DNA from: Angiostrongylus vasorum | Taxonomy: Eukaryota; Nematoda; Chromadorea; Rhabditida; Metastrongylidae | Length of the DNA: 64,000 nt | NCBI GenBank assembly: GCA_018806985.1 | Contig: JADANN010000364.1 | Span: 1,860,001 to 1,924,000 of the forward strand | Reading direction: 5' to 3' | Shown here: positions 12,721 to 25,146 of the stretch, piece by piece | Numbering within the stretch: position 1 is the first letter of the stretch | Layout: each line of letters opens with the position of its first letter | Notes under the pieces: model-generated | The model's database searches: none | What the model was told of the DNA's origin: nothing | Seen by the model: only the letters and a program-made list of their open reading frames with translations | Position numbers and translations under genes: made by a program

Positions 12721-13318
12721 AAACTGTTTGACCTTTCTTTCTTCCCTTCCTCTAGTCTTTCTACAGTTTCGCGACGAGCAAAGAACTTTGAAAAGAGCAT
12801 GCATTTGAAACCTCTTAGTTAACAAAATCCAATTTTAGCAATGACTTAACCAAAGTTTGAATTTTGGAATTACTCGACAATCAGCAACTATTGCGTCTTG
12901 AAATCTGTTGGCGTCACTCGTAGAACCGTTTCTAATAGAATTGGCAGTATATGGAAGCACTTCTCTTTAAACAAATCGAGCATTTGATATTTTTAAGAAT
13001 TAATCGAAGAAATTGCAAAAGCTTATTTATGCTGTTGAAGCGACTTGCTCATCAAAGGGCTTAAGGGATGTTTTGAGCACGCAACGTCATCGGCACATGG
13101 TCCCTTGTGACTAATAGGTACTTCTACTACCTGGCGATAAGGTGTTACCAAGTATTTGTGGAAAAGACCGTAATATACAGGAATGAAACGTCATTTCGAG
13201 ATGGTAGACCATCTACTTCAATCGCTCTACTATTAGTTTCTCAGAATGAAAATGTGTAAAAAGAGTTGTCATGGTGACAGCAAGTGGCCAGTTATTTAAA
13301 AATATACTACAGTGGATA

Positions 13319-13424
13319 AAAAGGTAAAGGGTAGATCGTTGGGTGCTGACCAATCCCTGAGGGATATGCCAAGCATTCGACTTCATTAAGCATTGTTGGA
13401 GGTGATTGAACGCATATCTGCCCT
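13319..13424 (-). repeat. SINE-2 3'-end fragment
   Basis: Reads GACCAATCCCTGAGGGATAT, CATTCGACTTCATTAAGCAT and GGAGGTGATTGAACGCATAT on the plus strand, the reverse complement of the SINE-2 3' half. It abuts an RTE-A 3' end. Confidence 0.7.
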
Positions 13425-13625
13425 CTCTGCATATAAAACGTACTGCAGGAAGGCCACCGATCGGATGGTTATAGTTCTTTACGAAGAATCTGTAGGGAAA
13501 AATATGATGCTCAACGAGTCCCTAGAGCGAGCAGAACCCACTGTGATACTTTTGCACGCGACGAGGAAAAATGGAAGATTTACTGGCGCCCGCTCTAGTC
13601 ACTCGACGATTGACAATTGAGGTGA
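13425..13625 (+). mobile_element. RTE-A 3'-terminal fragment
   Basis: The sequence ACGTACTGCAGGAAGGCCACC and the following MMLNESLERAEPTVILLHA segment match the end of RTE-A copies at 25.0 and 58.5 kb. A SINE-2 tail fragment abuts it on the left, so one element probably inserted into or next to the other. Confidence 0.75.
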
Positions 13626-14284
13626 GGTGATAGTTTCGGACAGTTAATTCTAACCATGTTGATTGAGCAACCATACCACACTTATCAGTCTTGTTAAGTA
13701 CCACGTTTTATCGATTTGATGAGACTTTTCAAGGCATTTTCTATTTCCAACATTTTACATTCATTTAGCACATTTCGACTTCGCTTATTTTTCTATGCTA
13801 CTCATTTTCACTCTCTTACAAGTTAGTTTGTCACGTTATCACCTTATATAGTAATCGATGCTTTTGATTGTGAAACAGTCGAAAATTTGTTGGAAACATA
13901 AAAAACATACCGGATAAATCAGAAAAGTATGGGATTCAAAAGGATATTTTAAAGGAGCTGGGTAACGATGCAGCTTTGTCACATGGCTGCTGAATCGTTG
14001 CTCAAGACAATACGATTTCGCGAACAGTTTGATATACAGGGAAGGCAGTGGACGACGTCATCACCATCAAAAAAATAAGTTGACAGAGCCGCCACTTTAA
14101 TGGTTGCTCATTCTCTAGCCCCAAGTAGTGCGTCGACCACTAGCGGAAACTGCTTTCGTCCTAATCCATAAGGTCGACAAATACTATGTGCTGTGACCAC
14201 TTGAGCACACTTTAGTACGGATTCGTTGGGCTACTACGGATTTTCACATTCGCCAGCAGTCAGTACATCGAAGGGCAGAGGAGA

Positions 14285-14590
14285 TAACGAATGTTCAGAC
14301 GGGATTGATCTGGAGAGCTCATATCGGCATTGAACCCACTTAAGCTGAGGCTGTAGTTGAAATCACAATGTTTCACCTTTTTTATTATCTTTTTCATCCC
14401 GTTGACGGGTGATTGCTGATGGCGCTGATCGATAGAACTAGCTGAGGAACAGGCTAAACGAAGGACCCGCATGGTGTGGTGGCGAACGCGTTACTCCCCG
14501 GAAAAGACAATAGCGCGTTCGTTCCCCACCACAGACACCTGCGGTCCAGAGTTTTGCAAATATTTCAGCAACGTTGTGGTTTGTAACTTT
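14285..14590 (+). repeat. SINE-1 copy
   Basis: CGACGGGATTGATC-type material and a CCGTTGACGGGTGATTGCTG leader precede box A region ATGGTGTGGTGGCGAACGCG, box B GCGTTCGTTCCCC and CAGAGTTTTGCAAATATTTC. An extra inverted leader segment (14280-14390) precedes it. Confidence 0.75.
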
Positions 14591-14599
14591 TTTCTGTAA

Positions 14600-15190
14600 C
14601 TTGGTGCGATTTTGGCAAGGAAATTCGAGAACTATGAAGAGGCTAGCATTTTCTTTTATTTTTGTCCTTTATCTTCATTTTTTTTTGCCTTTTTTACTCC
14701 AGCGTCCTCTTATTGTAGTGTGATGACCTTCCCAGCAGAGTCTGGTGCAAATTCCTCGTTCAAAGTGTCTAGCCAGATTTCTCGTCTCAGATCTTCAGAA
14801 CCTGTCTCCTCTTCGGGATCTAGCAGAATACACATTGATAGCGAAGCAAGAATGGCCCTGTCACGTAATAAAAAACCAGATGACGGACGAAAAGGAGAGT
14901 GGAGCGGATTGCAAGAGAATGCAAGGGCCTCTTTTCGACGACCACCCAAACATAATGGGTGGACGTGTTCCCTGGTCAATATTAGCTACCTGCATTCGTA
15001 GATACGAACGATTTTAGGATTACGGAATGTGCCCCGCGTATGTCACCATGCTCGAAGACGACCATCACCATGGACGGCGACTGCACGAGATAGAAGAGAA
15101 TGGGAAAAGTGGTCCCTCGCACAGCTTTTGAAGAAGAGTCATCCAACTGTCCAAGCATCCACAAAACTCTGTTTAGAGTTGAAAATTAAT
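14600..15190 (+). mobile_element. RTE-B fragment (3' region)
   Basis: Frames alternate between SDLQNLSPLRDLAEYTLIAK and GRKGEWSGLQENARASFRRP, then a final RDRREWEKW block, the usual end of RTE-B. At least two frameshifts are visible. A SINE-1 copy ends just upstream. Confidence 0.75.
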
Positions 15191-15726
15191 CAGCGGCAAA
15201 CTTCTCGAAAACAGGACAGGAGATCTTTGGTCGTTGATTCATAAAGGCACGATTGACAATAATTCTATTTTCAGAGTTGTTCATTTCTTCTAAATCCATG
15301 CATACGGAATGGGATTTGCTTTGTGTATGTGGATTGCATTCTGTGTGTCGCTTAGAACAAGGGTGTTGAACCAAATTACTAACGGGAGCACATTAGCCGT
15401 CCATGCCTAATTTGGGAGAACTGGGCAACCTAGAAATGGGTACTTTGTTGCCAAAAAATAGTAGTGAAGGGCCTCACAGAAGCGAAAGTGGAATGCCCTC
15501 CATAATTTTTAGTACGAGTGGAATCCAACCGAAAACCTTGGCGACAAGAGGGAATAACGATTATGCTGATTTAAGACTAATATACCGGAGTTAAAAACGA
15601 TATGGTGATGGCGAACGTGAGATTATTAACGACAACAAATTTACAGTAAATCACCTGCTCTGCTTGAATTCAAAGAGCAAATCAAATCTTGCAAATTGTT
15701 TATGACTGCTATCTGAAAAGTCCTCC

Positions 15727-16112
15727 TAACGGTTTACCGCCTCATCCTGGCTGGTAGGTGTTCCTGGGTGTCGGACTGCGATGTACAGCAGGGGGATTCG
15801 TCCCACCGGTAGGGTCTCCCAAACTGAGAAGGAGTTCGGCGTTTCCATCGGGAAGCGTAGCTAAAGGTAAACCAGTACCAGGACCCATCACCGTCCTAGT
15901 ATCAAAGTCGCATAGTGACAAATCTCCCTCTGATCCACAAGGGCTGCGACTGCTTGTCGTGGTGACGACCTGGGGCAGACTTTGGCCAGGCTGTCCTCGG
16001 GATTCCAGGGAACCACAATGGCTTAACCAGCAAATCTCTGAAAAATGGTGATTATGCTTGGGCCCGCACAACTAGTGAGGACGGGCCGTTCAAGTATCAA
16101 ATAAGTAAGTAT
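15727..16112 (+). repeat. Repeat-3 copy (about 380 bp)
   Basis: Starts AACGGTTTACCGCCTCATCC and ends GGACGGGCCGTTCAAGTATC. Internal blocks GATGTACAGCAGGGGGATTC and CCTCTGATCCACAAGGGCTG recur in four other copies. A GC-rich 97-codon ORF (15758-16051) runs through it and is also open in the 49-kb copy; I treat it as incidental. Confidence 0.85.
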
Positions 16113-16657
16113 TTGAGAAGTCACTAGAGGAGAGACCAATACATGTGAAAGGATGACTTATGGGAGCTACCAACTGTTGGGGCGAGAAAGAGATTCACTG
16201 ATCTCTGCAATGATACGAAGATTTTCAAGCAGCTACCATTGAGGAATTACTGAAGCACCTGTTCTCGTTTTGAGTCCAACATCCCTTGCGTCCTCATAAA
16301 TTAGGTTTCAATCCTCGCAAATTGCGTGCTGTAAATCACGTAAAATAATAATGGATTTAACTGCGTGAACTGTATGCAAGAGGGAAGCCCGCTTCAGTTT
16401 CCTGAGACGCAGGGAATCCAGGTGATGGATTCGCTGTTTCTGCTGCGTCGATTTGGAATATACTTCTGTGCTTACAAGGCCGTATTCATGCATGTGTGCG
16501 TGGGTGTGTTTTTTATTTATGCGGATTGTATTCTACGACTCCATTCGCAAAACCCAGCAATTAAGTGAACTAAAAGTAAATTGGAGACGGTTAGGAGTCG
16601 CCTCCAACAAACAAGCTCTTTCAACTACTCAGGAAGAGATGGTCAAGCTACCCGTTA

Positions 16658-16788
16658 GTATACTCATCTCCCTACGTTCGGAGCTTAGCAAGCTATAGGT
16701 GGGTATCGAAAAGCTGAACACAGTATACCCAGCTCGCTACGTTCGGAGTTCAGCATGCTATAAGTGGGTATCAAAAAAGCTGAACACA
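16658..16788 (+). repeat. 65-bp tandem duplication upstream of RTE-A copy
   Basis: Two imperfect copies start with GTATAC at 16658 and 16723, each containing CTACGTTCGGAG and ending AAGCTGAACACA. They lie about 180 bp before the endonuclease region and may be the element's 5' untranslated repeats. Confidence 0.7.
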
Positions 16789-16966
16789 GTAAAATAAACG
16801 GGCTCTCATTTCTCTGACACCAAAAAAGCTCCGATACGGCATAGTTTGGTAGGACAAGTACGGAGAGGCTGCTAAAATCTCAGGACCATTAGAGGATGCC
16901 TAAATCGCAAAAGACCAAGGTAACCATTTGTAACTAAAAAGCACGCTCATTTGCTTGGGTCCTTGA

Positions 16967-19765
16967 TAGAGGATTTGGCCATACACAATGCACGCAAAAA
17001 GAATAGGGAGTGACGTTGTCGGACTGGCCCAGACATTAGCACTATACCCATTTAATGTCGTCTATGGCACTGAAAAAAGAACCGTTCCTCGGTGCATGCG
17101 ACAACAGAGGAGTCTGCGCTACCGGCGTTCTCGTCAACACGAGTTAGACTATGACATCGAATCATTCGAACAATTAAAACAACCCGAATAGGCCGTTTAC
17201 GCTGAAGAAATGTAAATCAATACCGGATTTAGTAATTTTCGTCGTCTAACACTGACATCAAGCTAGGACCAGGACGAAGTCGAAGAGTTCTATATGGATT
17301 TGTAGAACTTTTACAGAGAAGACCAAGCATTCTTTAAGCTCATCACTGGAGATTCCAACGCTAATATTGAACCTACAAAAAACGTCCGAAGAACATCATA
17401 TTGAGGACCATGGATTAAAAATGGAACGAGCGGTGTGAGCGGCTCTCTGAAATTGTCTCGACGACTGAGACCCATTCATGGTAACCTGCAATTCAGAGCC
17501 CCACTCTCAACGCTCTACGTGGGAGTCTCCCAACAGTCGTACTATAACGAAATAGATCACATCAGAGTAAACTGGAGGTTCTACCTAACCGACGTAGCTA
17601 TTGTGCTAGAATTCTACGCTGGATCAAGACCATCATCTCTTTCGTGGCAAGATTTCAGCTCTCGCGGAAAGCAGAAAAAAGCAGCTTACTTCAGAAAACG
17701 AAGCTCCAAAAGCGCCATAAATTGGGTTTTTACCAGTTAATTAGCCGGCTGTTAGAAAGATACTTTCTTGGTAACGTCGACGAGGAATGCGATCGGCTTA
17801 TTCAACATCTTCATGCTGGCGCTACTAAAGCTGAATGTTTAAAACTCACCAAGAGGGGTCTTCACCACAAATACTCAAGTTGATACGGCAGCGTGGAATC
17901 GCACGAACTATAGGCAACCGCATCTCAGATCCGAACTTGCGAAACAATGCGACATAAAGATGAAATAAAAATAAATAAAATAAAATAAGACAAAAAGAAT
18001 ATATTAAAAAACAGGAAAGCAGCAGTTATGGTTAAAGTTACGAAGACTGGAAAATCTTCCATGAAGTCCACGGAAACTTCGCCATTTACAAAACCAAGAT
18101 GATTGTACTCTGACGGCCAGACGGAAGAGTTACAGTCTTCAGAAAGACAAGAAAGAAAATCGTTCACGACTACTACTCGGATCTCTTCAGCACTCACGTT
18201 CTTCTGTCGTCATATGAAATAAAGGAGAATGGACGTGTGGCATTACCGCTTCTCGCTTCCGAAACATGGCATGTTATTTTTTGGTTGAAAAGTCGAACAG
18301 CACCTGATCTGGACATGATAACATTTGTACAGCTGAAAATCCTTCCGCCATTCCTCACAAACACACTGGCTCGGATCTTCACACGTTTCTTGTCAGAATG
18401 CAAGGTTCCTATTCAATGCAAGACCTGAAAGACAGTGTCATTGTTCAAGAACGTAGGCTTTCACGACGTGCAACAACCGCTCAATTTGCTTGTTGCCTGT
18501 CGTCTACAAACTTTTCACTCGAGTAATCCTAAACAGGGTTGACAGAACACTGGACGAAGGACAGAAATGAGAGCAAAGAAGGTTTCGAAAAGGATTCAGT
18601 ACAATGGGACACATCCATACGATAACAAGACTCATTGAAGCATCATGAGAATACAAGATCTCTCTCTCTCTCTCTCTCTCTCACATTTTCATTTGATTCA
18701 AAGGAAGCTTTTGACCGATTCGAAATAGAAGCAGACATGGAAGCTGCGGATAGTCAGGGCATCTCTGCTGAATATATAAACATTTTTTGTGAGCTATACA
18801 AAAATTAACGGCTAAAATACCATTATTCTACAACAATATCATATCAACACTGATGACAAAAGAGGGGGTTAAGCAAGGTGATACCATCTCACCAAAGTTG
18901 TTTTACTATCACTCTCGAGAACGTCGGACGAAAATTGGAGTGGGACAACATAGGGGGTGAAAATCGTGTTCGGCAATTAAACCATCTTTGCTTCGAATGA
19001 AATCGTTTATAACACCAAGAATTAGCCAGTCGGAACGAATGCTTGTCGAGTTTGATAATGCTGGTGGAAAGGATGGTCTTCGACTAATTCTCACAAAAAA
19101 CGGTATTCATGAGGAGTGAATTGGTTTCACATGTCCCATTCATGGCCAACGGTCGAATATTTCGGAATACTCCATCTACGTCTACCTGATTCAGGAAATC
19201 AACATGATGAATGGCTTAGCTCCAGAGTTGAGCAGAAGAAAACGAGCGGCTTGGGAAACTTTTAAAAGCATCGCGAATGTAGTTAAAGCATAAAACTCCC
19301 AACTCCATGTCCACCTTTTTGAACCCACGATTCCCCCCCCCCTGCATTAACGTATGCATCAGAAACCTATTCGCTAGTAGCAGGAACAGGATGCACGATG
19401 TTGAACGGGCATTCGAAAAGACGATGCTAGAGGTCTTTCGTGTCGCTCAGCTGAGGGAACGGATCCGAATCTCCGACCTACGTCAACGATCGAAAATCAC
19501 AGATGCCTTTCTACATGCCAATTCACGGAGATAGAATAGGCCGAACACGTAATGCGTATGAACGACAACCGATAGGCCAGAGCCGTTACTGATTGGTTTC
19601 CTCGGAATTTCAAACCCACAGCAGGAGCACCAGCGATCCGATGGTTAGAGCTCTTGCTGAAAACCCTGAAAGAATGTTATGATGCTCAACGAGTTTCTAA
19701 AGCGAGGGAAACCTACTGGGCTGTTATAACACGTGACAAGGAGAAATGGAAGTTTTACTAGAGTT
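16967..19765 (+). mobile_element. RTE-A non-LTR retrotransposon, near full length, degenerate
   Basis: Translated pieces in shifting frames follow the order of an RTE protein. An apurinic-type endonuclease spans about 16990-17720, with pieces such as SDVVGLAQT, ITGDSNAN where GDFNAK is usual, and NEIDHIRVNWRF. A linker follows, then a reverse transcriptase (about 18200-19100: LARIFTRFLSECKVP and the GVKQGDTISPKLF region). The 3' part (19200-19765) contains MNGLAPELSRRKRAAW-like and SDLRQRSKITDAF segments. Many stops and frameshifts mark it as dead. FADD, the polymerase catalytic motif, is destroyed in this copy. It is the longest element in the window. Confidence 0.85.
18660..18683. repeat. 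(TC)n microsatellite
   Basis: About 12 TC units interrupting the degenerate RTE-A reverse transcriptase. Confidence 0.9.
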
Positions 19766-20329
19766 CAGATGGTTGTGGGCTATGATCGCTGTTAATATTG
19801 GGTAAGAAATGTTAGTTGTAAGAAATGTAGTTTCCTGCGCGGTATTCAAATCGGAAGATCGAACTCATTTGAAAGACGGTCTCTTGTACTTTTCTAACCA
19901 TTGTCCCAGATTTTTTTTCGGTCGACTCTCACTACGACCTGTCTTGAGTGGGCTGCTGAACACAAAAGGAGTAGTGAAAGAACTATTTGAAAAAAATAAA
20001 CAGGAGAAAGCAAAACAGAGCAAAACAAGTCATTTATAAATCGTGTTGCCCAGTTTGCCGGGGAAGGCGTGATATGACTCATGTCCTTGCAATTTTGTAA
20101 ATGTAGTTAAATGTGGAATGTTGCGCGAGAACTTTAAAAATGGTTGATAAACTCCACTACATTAGCTTGAGAAAAATCTGCATCGTCTATACTGCTTAGC
20201 ATCGATGTGCTGGAAATTTGATCTGTTTTCAACTTTAAACATCTGATACGTACATGGCAGCTGACAGGTGCCATTTGAAAGGGCGACTGAAAAAATAAAA
20301 TTGCTCAATCAACTGTGATTTTGAATGTC

Positions 20330-20600
20330 GCTTTGGCGTCGTTGGGTTCAATGTCGATATGTGTTCCCCAGATCATTACCATTGACTGTGACTGCTGATG
20401 GCATCATTAGAGTAAGGAACTTGCTGAAAGAAAGTCAAAGCATAGGCGTCAGTGGTGCAGTGGGCAGCACGTGACTCGCCCAAAAGAATAATCTCGGACT
20501 CGAATGTATGCTGAGGTTCGAGTTTTGCAAATATCTCAGCACCATTGCCGTTGTATATCACATATCACCTTGATGTGGAAAATAACAGGCAATGAAAAAA
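20330..20600 (+). repeat. Divergent SINE-1-like copy
   Basis: Shares the leader (TTCAATGTCGATATG... GACTGCTGATGG), a CAGTGGTGCAGTGGGCAGCA box A region and TTTGCAAATATCTCAGCACC with SINE-1, but differs at many sites. It appears to belong to an older subfamily. Confidence 0.6.
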
Positions 20601-20647
20601 AATGTTAAGCAATCAATCGTATTTGTCCTATTCTAAGAATCGCTTAA

Positions 20648-20903
20648 TAAAAGGATAAAAAGGATAAAGCTCTTGGCGTTGATCAATCTCTGAGGGATGC
20701 GCCATGTATTCGACTTCACTAAGTATCGTTGGAAGTGAATGAATCCATATCTGGTCTTTACAATGACTCGCGGTGGCGCACCGATATATTGAGCCAGTGC
20801 TGCTGTCCTCCCAGACAATAGACACACCGGAGGGATGGAAGGCTTGGTGAGCCATGGGCGCAGGGATCGATTCCACTTGTGTGTAGCAGTGGTGCCTCCA
20901 ACC
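20648..20903 (-). repeat. SINE-2 copy
   Basis: The plus strand starts with an AAGGATAAAAAGGATAAAG tail and runs to a GGATCGATTCC (box B) and AGCAGTGGTG (box A) head at about 20860-20890. The element is therefore transcribed leftward. Confidence 0.8.
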
Positions 20904-22064
20904 AAGAATCGCTTAATATGAGAAAAAATTGTGAAGAAGAAACACAGCCTTCTTCCATACCCAGAAGCGCACGAATCGCCGTTTCAAAAAAGGTCATATG
21001 CCCCGCAAGTGTTCAACATATTCATCGACCATGTCTATGATTCGTTGGCGGCCGTGTACGCATTCAATTGGACCTGTAATGTCCATTGTGCTCCTCAGCA
21101 GCGGCTTATGCATGCTACTTATTTGATTAACAGGATATGGGGAATTCAACACTTATTGTTTTTGCGCACTGGAATTATCCTTGTTTCTTCCACAACAATG
21201 ACATTCTAGACGAGTTCACGAACAAGCAAGCAAGAATGGTTTGTTTATAAATAAGCAAAGTTGGCGTAGGTTTCCTTAGACTATACCCGAGGTAGACCAT
21301 CTATAGCCCGAAAGCAATCGACTGAATAGAAAAAGTTTGGCGAAAAATCTCGAAATCTTCGCACGGAAAATGAAAAAAAAGAAGAAAATAAAATGCACTG
21401 ATATCGATGCAAATTGTCTGCTTGCCCACACCTATCAAATGATGTCATTGCATACGGTCTCGAGTGTTACGAGGCTACCGTGAAAAGGTCCTGGCGATAT
21501 CGATTTTTAGCGCCTCTCCTTTACCTACGACGAATTAATTCTTGCTTTAGTTCGAAACGATGGACTCTTCAGCAGATTGCTGTACTTTACGTTTTCTCGC
21601 CGGCACGACACAAATTTCTGGGACATGCCGCGCACATTTTCTGCTTCGTCCATCCTATTCAACTGATCTCCCGTCGTAGGGGAAGATCTGTTAATATTTC
21701 TCGAAAACTTAAGTTGTATGAAATTGTCTTTTCTTGAAGATCGCAGTTCTTCGCCCACAAATCGCAAAAAGTTTTACGAGGAGGGATAAAGTGTGCAGCA
21801 TTTATAGGTTCTTTATAAGAATTTGGTTTCCTAGATAACTTCGGATGAATTTATTTCCAAGATGTACAACAGCTAAAGGAGTTGATAAGGTCGTGCAGGT
21901 AGCCCACGCTATCAACAAATGGGGTTCTCACATAGATTCTATGAAAGCAACTGGCCAATCGTTTACAAAATTCTCTTCTAAATGAAGCCACTAGTTAATT
22001 GCTGAATACGCAATGTCATCTATTAACGATTACGTACACATATCTTTATGTTTCAACTCTTTAC

Positions 22065-22250
22065 TTACTTTCTATTCTTTTTTCATGGCAGCTCTGATGT
22101 GAAATATAACCACAATGATGCTGAGAGATGAGTAAAACTCGGAACCTCAGTTGGACTTTGAACTGCAGTTGCCCTTTTCTGGGCCTCACATGATAACCAC
22201 CACTTCAATCGAGACACTTACTTTGCCTTTCTGTCTGCCTCTCTCCCAGC
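22065..22250 (-). repeat. Divergent SINE-1-like fragment
   Basis: The plus strand reads ACCACAATGATGCTGAGAGA and CTCGGAACCTCAG, the reverse of the SINE-1 3' body. The head is poorly preserved. Confidence 0.5.
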
Positions 22251-22812
22251 ACATAGCTCATCATGCTTGTAGTTGTTTTCATATTGCACCTTGCCATGAA
22301 AAAAAGGGTAGTCAGTGAATAAAAGACTAAAGGATAAGAGTAAACGAGGGAAAAAAAGATAACAAGACTTAATCAACTCAGTTCAAAACAATGGTAATTT
22401 GCATGTAACTGCCAACGAAATTCAATAAAAGAAGTGAAATTCGTCTGTTCAGTAGACTTCTGTTGCCGACGAACACTCGATAGGGTTCACTCAGAAGTGA
22501 TTTTGTCATCAAAGACAACTTCCCTCAAGTGTTCATGAGAACTCCTGAGAAATAGGATTATTTAAGGGAAGAGTGTGATAAGCATATTGGATGGAACAAT
22601 TTTCGCCAACACGATTTTCTCTACTAGGTAGAAGCAAAAAATAAAGGCCGTTATTTACGTCACAAATTTGTGAAAAACAATTTTGCACAAGATTGTAACA
22701 GTTCCCAGGATCGACTTTCTATTAACCTCGGCATTGGAATAGATCATCAACCTTATGCGACTATAATCAGCTGTTCTAATCTTCCTCGTTGGAAGTCACG
22801 TAAAAAGCGGCT

Positions 22813-22840
22813 CTGAAGAAGGCGATACTGCCGAAACGTC
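22813..22840 (+). ncRNA. Hammerhead-core-like motif
   Basis: CTGAAGA, a possible GGC/GCC stem and CCGAAACGTCAGC. Confidence 0.35.
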
Positions 22841-24526
22841 AGCTACGTTTGTACTGTATTGTGTTTTTCTATGGAAGTAAATGTATGCTGTTCAACAACC
22901 TCGCGATTGCTCAGCAAGAAAACGACGCTTTGCACAAGATGTTTGCTGCACGGACTGCTTGTGGACACTATTTTGCTTATACCTTTTTGAATAATTTGCC
23001 ATAGTAATTTTCCTTCCTGGAATATAACTTCTAGGATTTTAGACCAATGAGTGATGCTTTCAAAGCACGAAAATCTTATTTTTTTAATAGGTTTGAACTT
23101 GTGAAGGAAGCAATTCGAAACTTCACCAAATGAGCGGAGGTTCTTCTAAACGCATATTGAAGAGATGGTTCTTAATGTTTTGCGTCGAAGATATGAGTCT
23201 TCATGATTGAGAGGCTAGTGACACGCTATCAGAAGTTGATGAAAGCCACCTGAAAACGTTAACAGAAGCTTAACTGCCAACTAAGGCGATGTATGGAAAC
23301 CCAACCATTCACGAATGAACAGCTGGCCACCACATTGAAAACGATAGATCGATGAAAAACCTCGGTAATTTTGTGCAGCATGGTTTCAGTGAATGGCAGC
23401 GAAGTTGGCGTCATAAAGTCTGATCTTCACTTTTTTTGTGCAATAAGAACGATGAAATTCTCGACTGCATTGTTACATAAGATTAAAAATGGGTCCACTT
23501 TTTCTTTAACAAATGACGCTCAGCATGAATACTTTCAAACCTCAATTTTCTTCGAACTTGTGCAGATAACACAACAGTAGTAACTCCTTCAGCGAGCGCA
23601 AAGCACTAGTTTGATCCTGTTCTAGCTTGACCAAACCCTCTACGATTGGAAAAATTGGCATCACACTTGTCCAGGCCAGCTCGCTCCACCAATCAACAAA
23701 ACATGGAGCCTGCCCTTTATGAAGATCTGGGAATTCTCTATCGCGACTACAAGAAAATTCGAGGAGAAATCGAGTCGATCAGCATATGACGATATTTATA
23801 AAGAAGAAAGAAATTCTCCAAGCACCAGCGGAACTCACATGCAAATGCCGAAAGCGAAGGCCGAAGAGGTGTCTAGACGTGCACAATATGTAATGTCTGA
23901 CCGTTGGGATTTTTAAAAAACTTTATCAAAATATGGTTGTCAGGACCTTTTCCTTTTCGGTAGAGGGATGATTTAATGAAGCGCTTATGAAATCCTACAA
24001 GAATTATGCAACAAATTGTGCGTATAATTAAATAAAAAAGTTTATTTCTCTCGCAGAGCAACACTGCACCCACAAGCATTTCGACAAGTGTTACCTGAAG
24101 AAACAATTAGGAATAGGAAACACTCCCTCACCTTGTATACTCATAGGACCTCCTACTAACCAGCAGTCACTTTTTTTCAGTCAACTCGACAACTACAGTC
24201 CGAAGAAGATCTGCAACACCTATGTTGCTACAGAAGTTGCATTTGAAAACCTCATCTCATCCAGAAATTCAGAATTATAAATTACCGAAGTTGATAAACT
24301 TGTGCTTTTCTTTTAATAAGGTGTCTAGATTATAACCGCTCTCATCCTGATCAATAAAGTTCCAACACAGCTGAGTTATGCCATTTCATTTCGATTCAAG
24401 TTCCCGTTCAAGAAGGGCCATTAAATTTAACATATTGATTAGCTAATACGAGGTTGTTACAAAGATTTATTCAACTAACGTTTCAGCGACGAACGAACTT
24501 AAAAACTTAAAAAAACAGAACTTAAG

Positions 24527-25105
24527 CGATGAATGAACGACTTAGCTTCAGAGTTGAGCAGAAGGAAGCGAGCAGTTTGGGGAGCTTTCACGAGAACCGA
24601 GGGATGTAGTGAAGAGAAGACAGAACACCCGACTCTCTGCCAAGTCTACGACTCTACGATACAAGCTGGTCGCTGCGTAAGCAGGATGAAAGATCACTCA
24701 GCGTTATTGAACGTGCAGTCGAAATGACGATGCTAGGAGTATCCCGTTTCACACAAGTAAGGGAAGGGATCCGAAGCTCCGACCTGCGTCAAGAATCAAA
24801 AGTCAGAGATGCTGTTCTGTACACCAAGCAGTCGAAGATAAGGTGCGCCGAACACGCAATGCGTATGAATGACAACCGATGAACAAGAGTGGTTAGTGAC
24901 TGGATTGTTTGGGATGTCAAATTCACCGCAGAAATACCACTGACTCGATAATCAGAGTCTTTCACAAAGGACCTAGAAGAAAGGTATGATGCTCAACGAG
25001 TCTCTAGAGCCAACAGAACCCACTGTGATACTTTTTGCACGCGACGAGGAAAAGTGGAAGATTTACTGGCGCCCGTCACTCGACGATCAACGGGACCACA
25101 GGTGA
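24527..25105 (+). mobile_element. RTE-A fragment (3' third)
   Basis: Begins MNDLASELSRRKRAVWGAF and continues through SDLRQESKVRDAV, then the RW-AGH-like MRMNDNR region, to a KWKIYWRP-like end. Frames are interrupted several times. It corresponds to the portion after the RT domain. A hammerhead-like motif follows at 25112-25146. Confidence 0.85.
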
Positions 25106-25111
25106 TACAGG

Positions 25112-25146
25112 TGATACGTTTCGGCTTCTTCGCTTTGCTCAGAGTT
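25112..25146 (-). ncRNA. Hammerhead-core-like motif after RTE-A 3' end
   Basis: The minus strand reads CTGAGCA, a loop, then CCGAAACGTATC. It is just downstream of an RTE-A fragment in the opposite orientation. Confidence 0.3.

Noticed and set aside
14612..15017. 129- and 90-codon overlapping plus-strand ORFs
   Set aside because: Both are pieces of one frameshifted RTE-B copy, not separate genes.
15758..16051. 97-codon GC-rich ORF, also seen at 49059
   Set aside because: It lies entirely within repeat-3, is broken or reversed in other copies, and resembles no protein.
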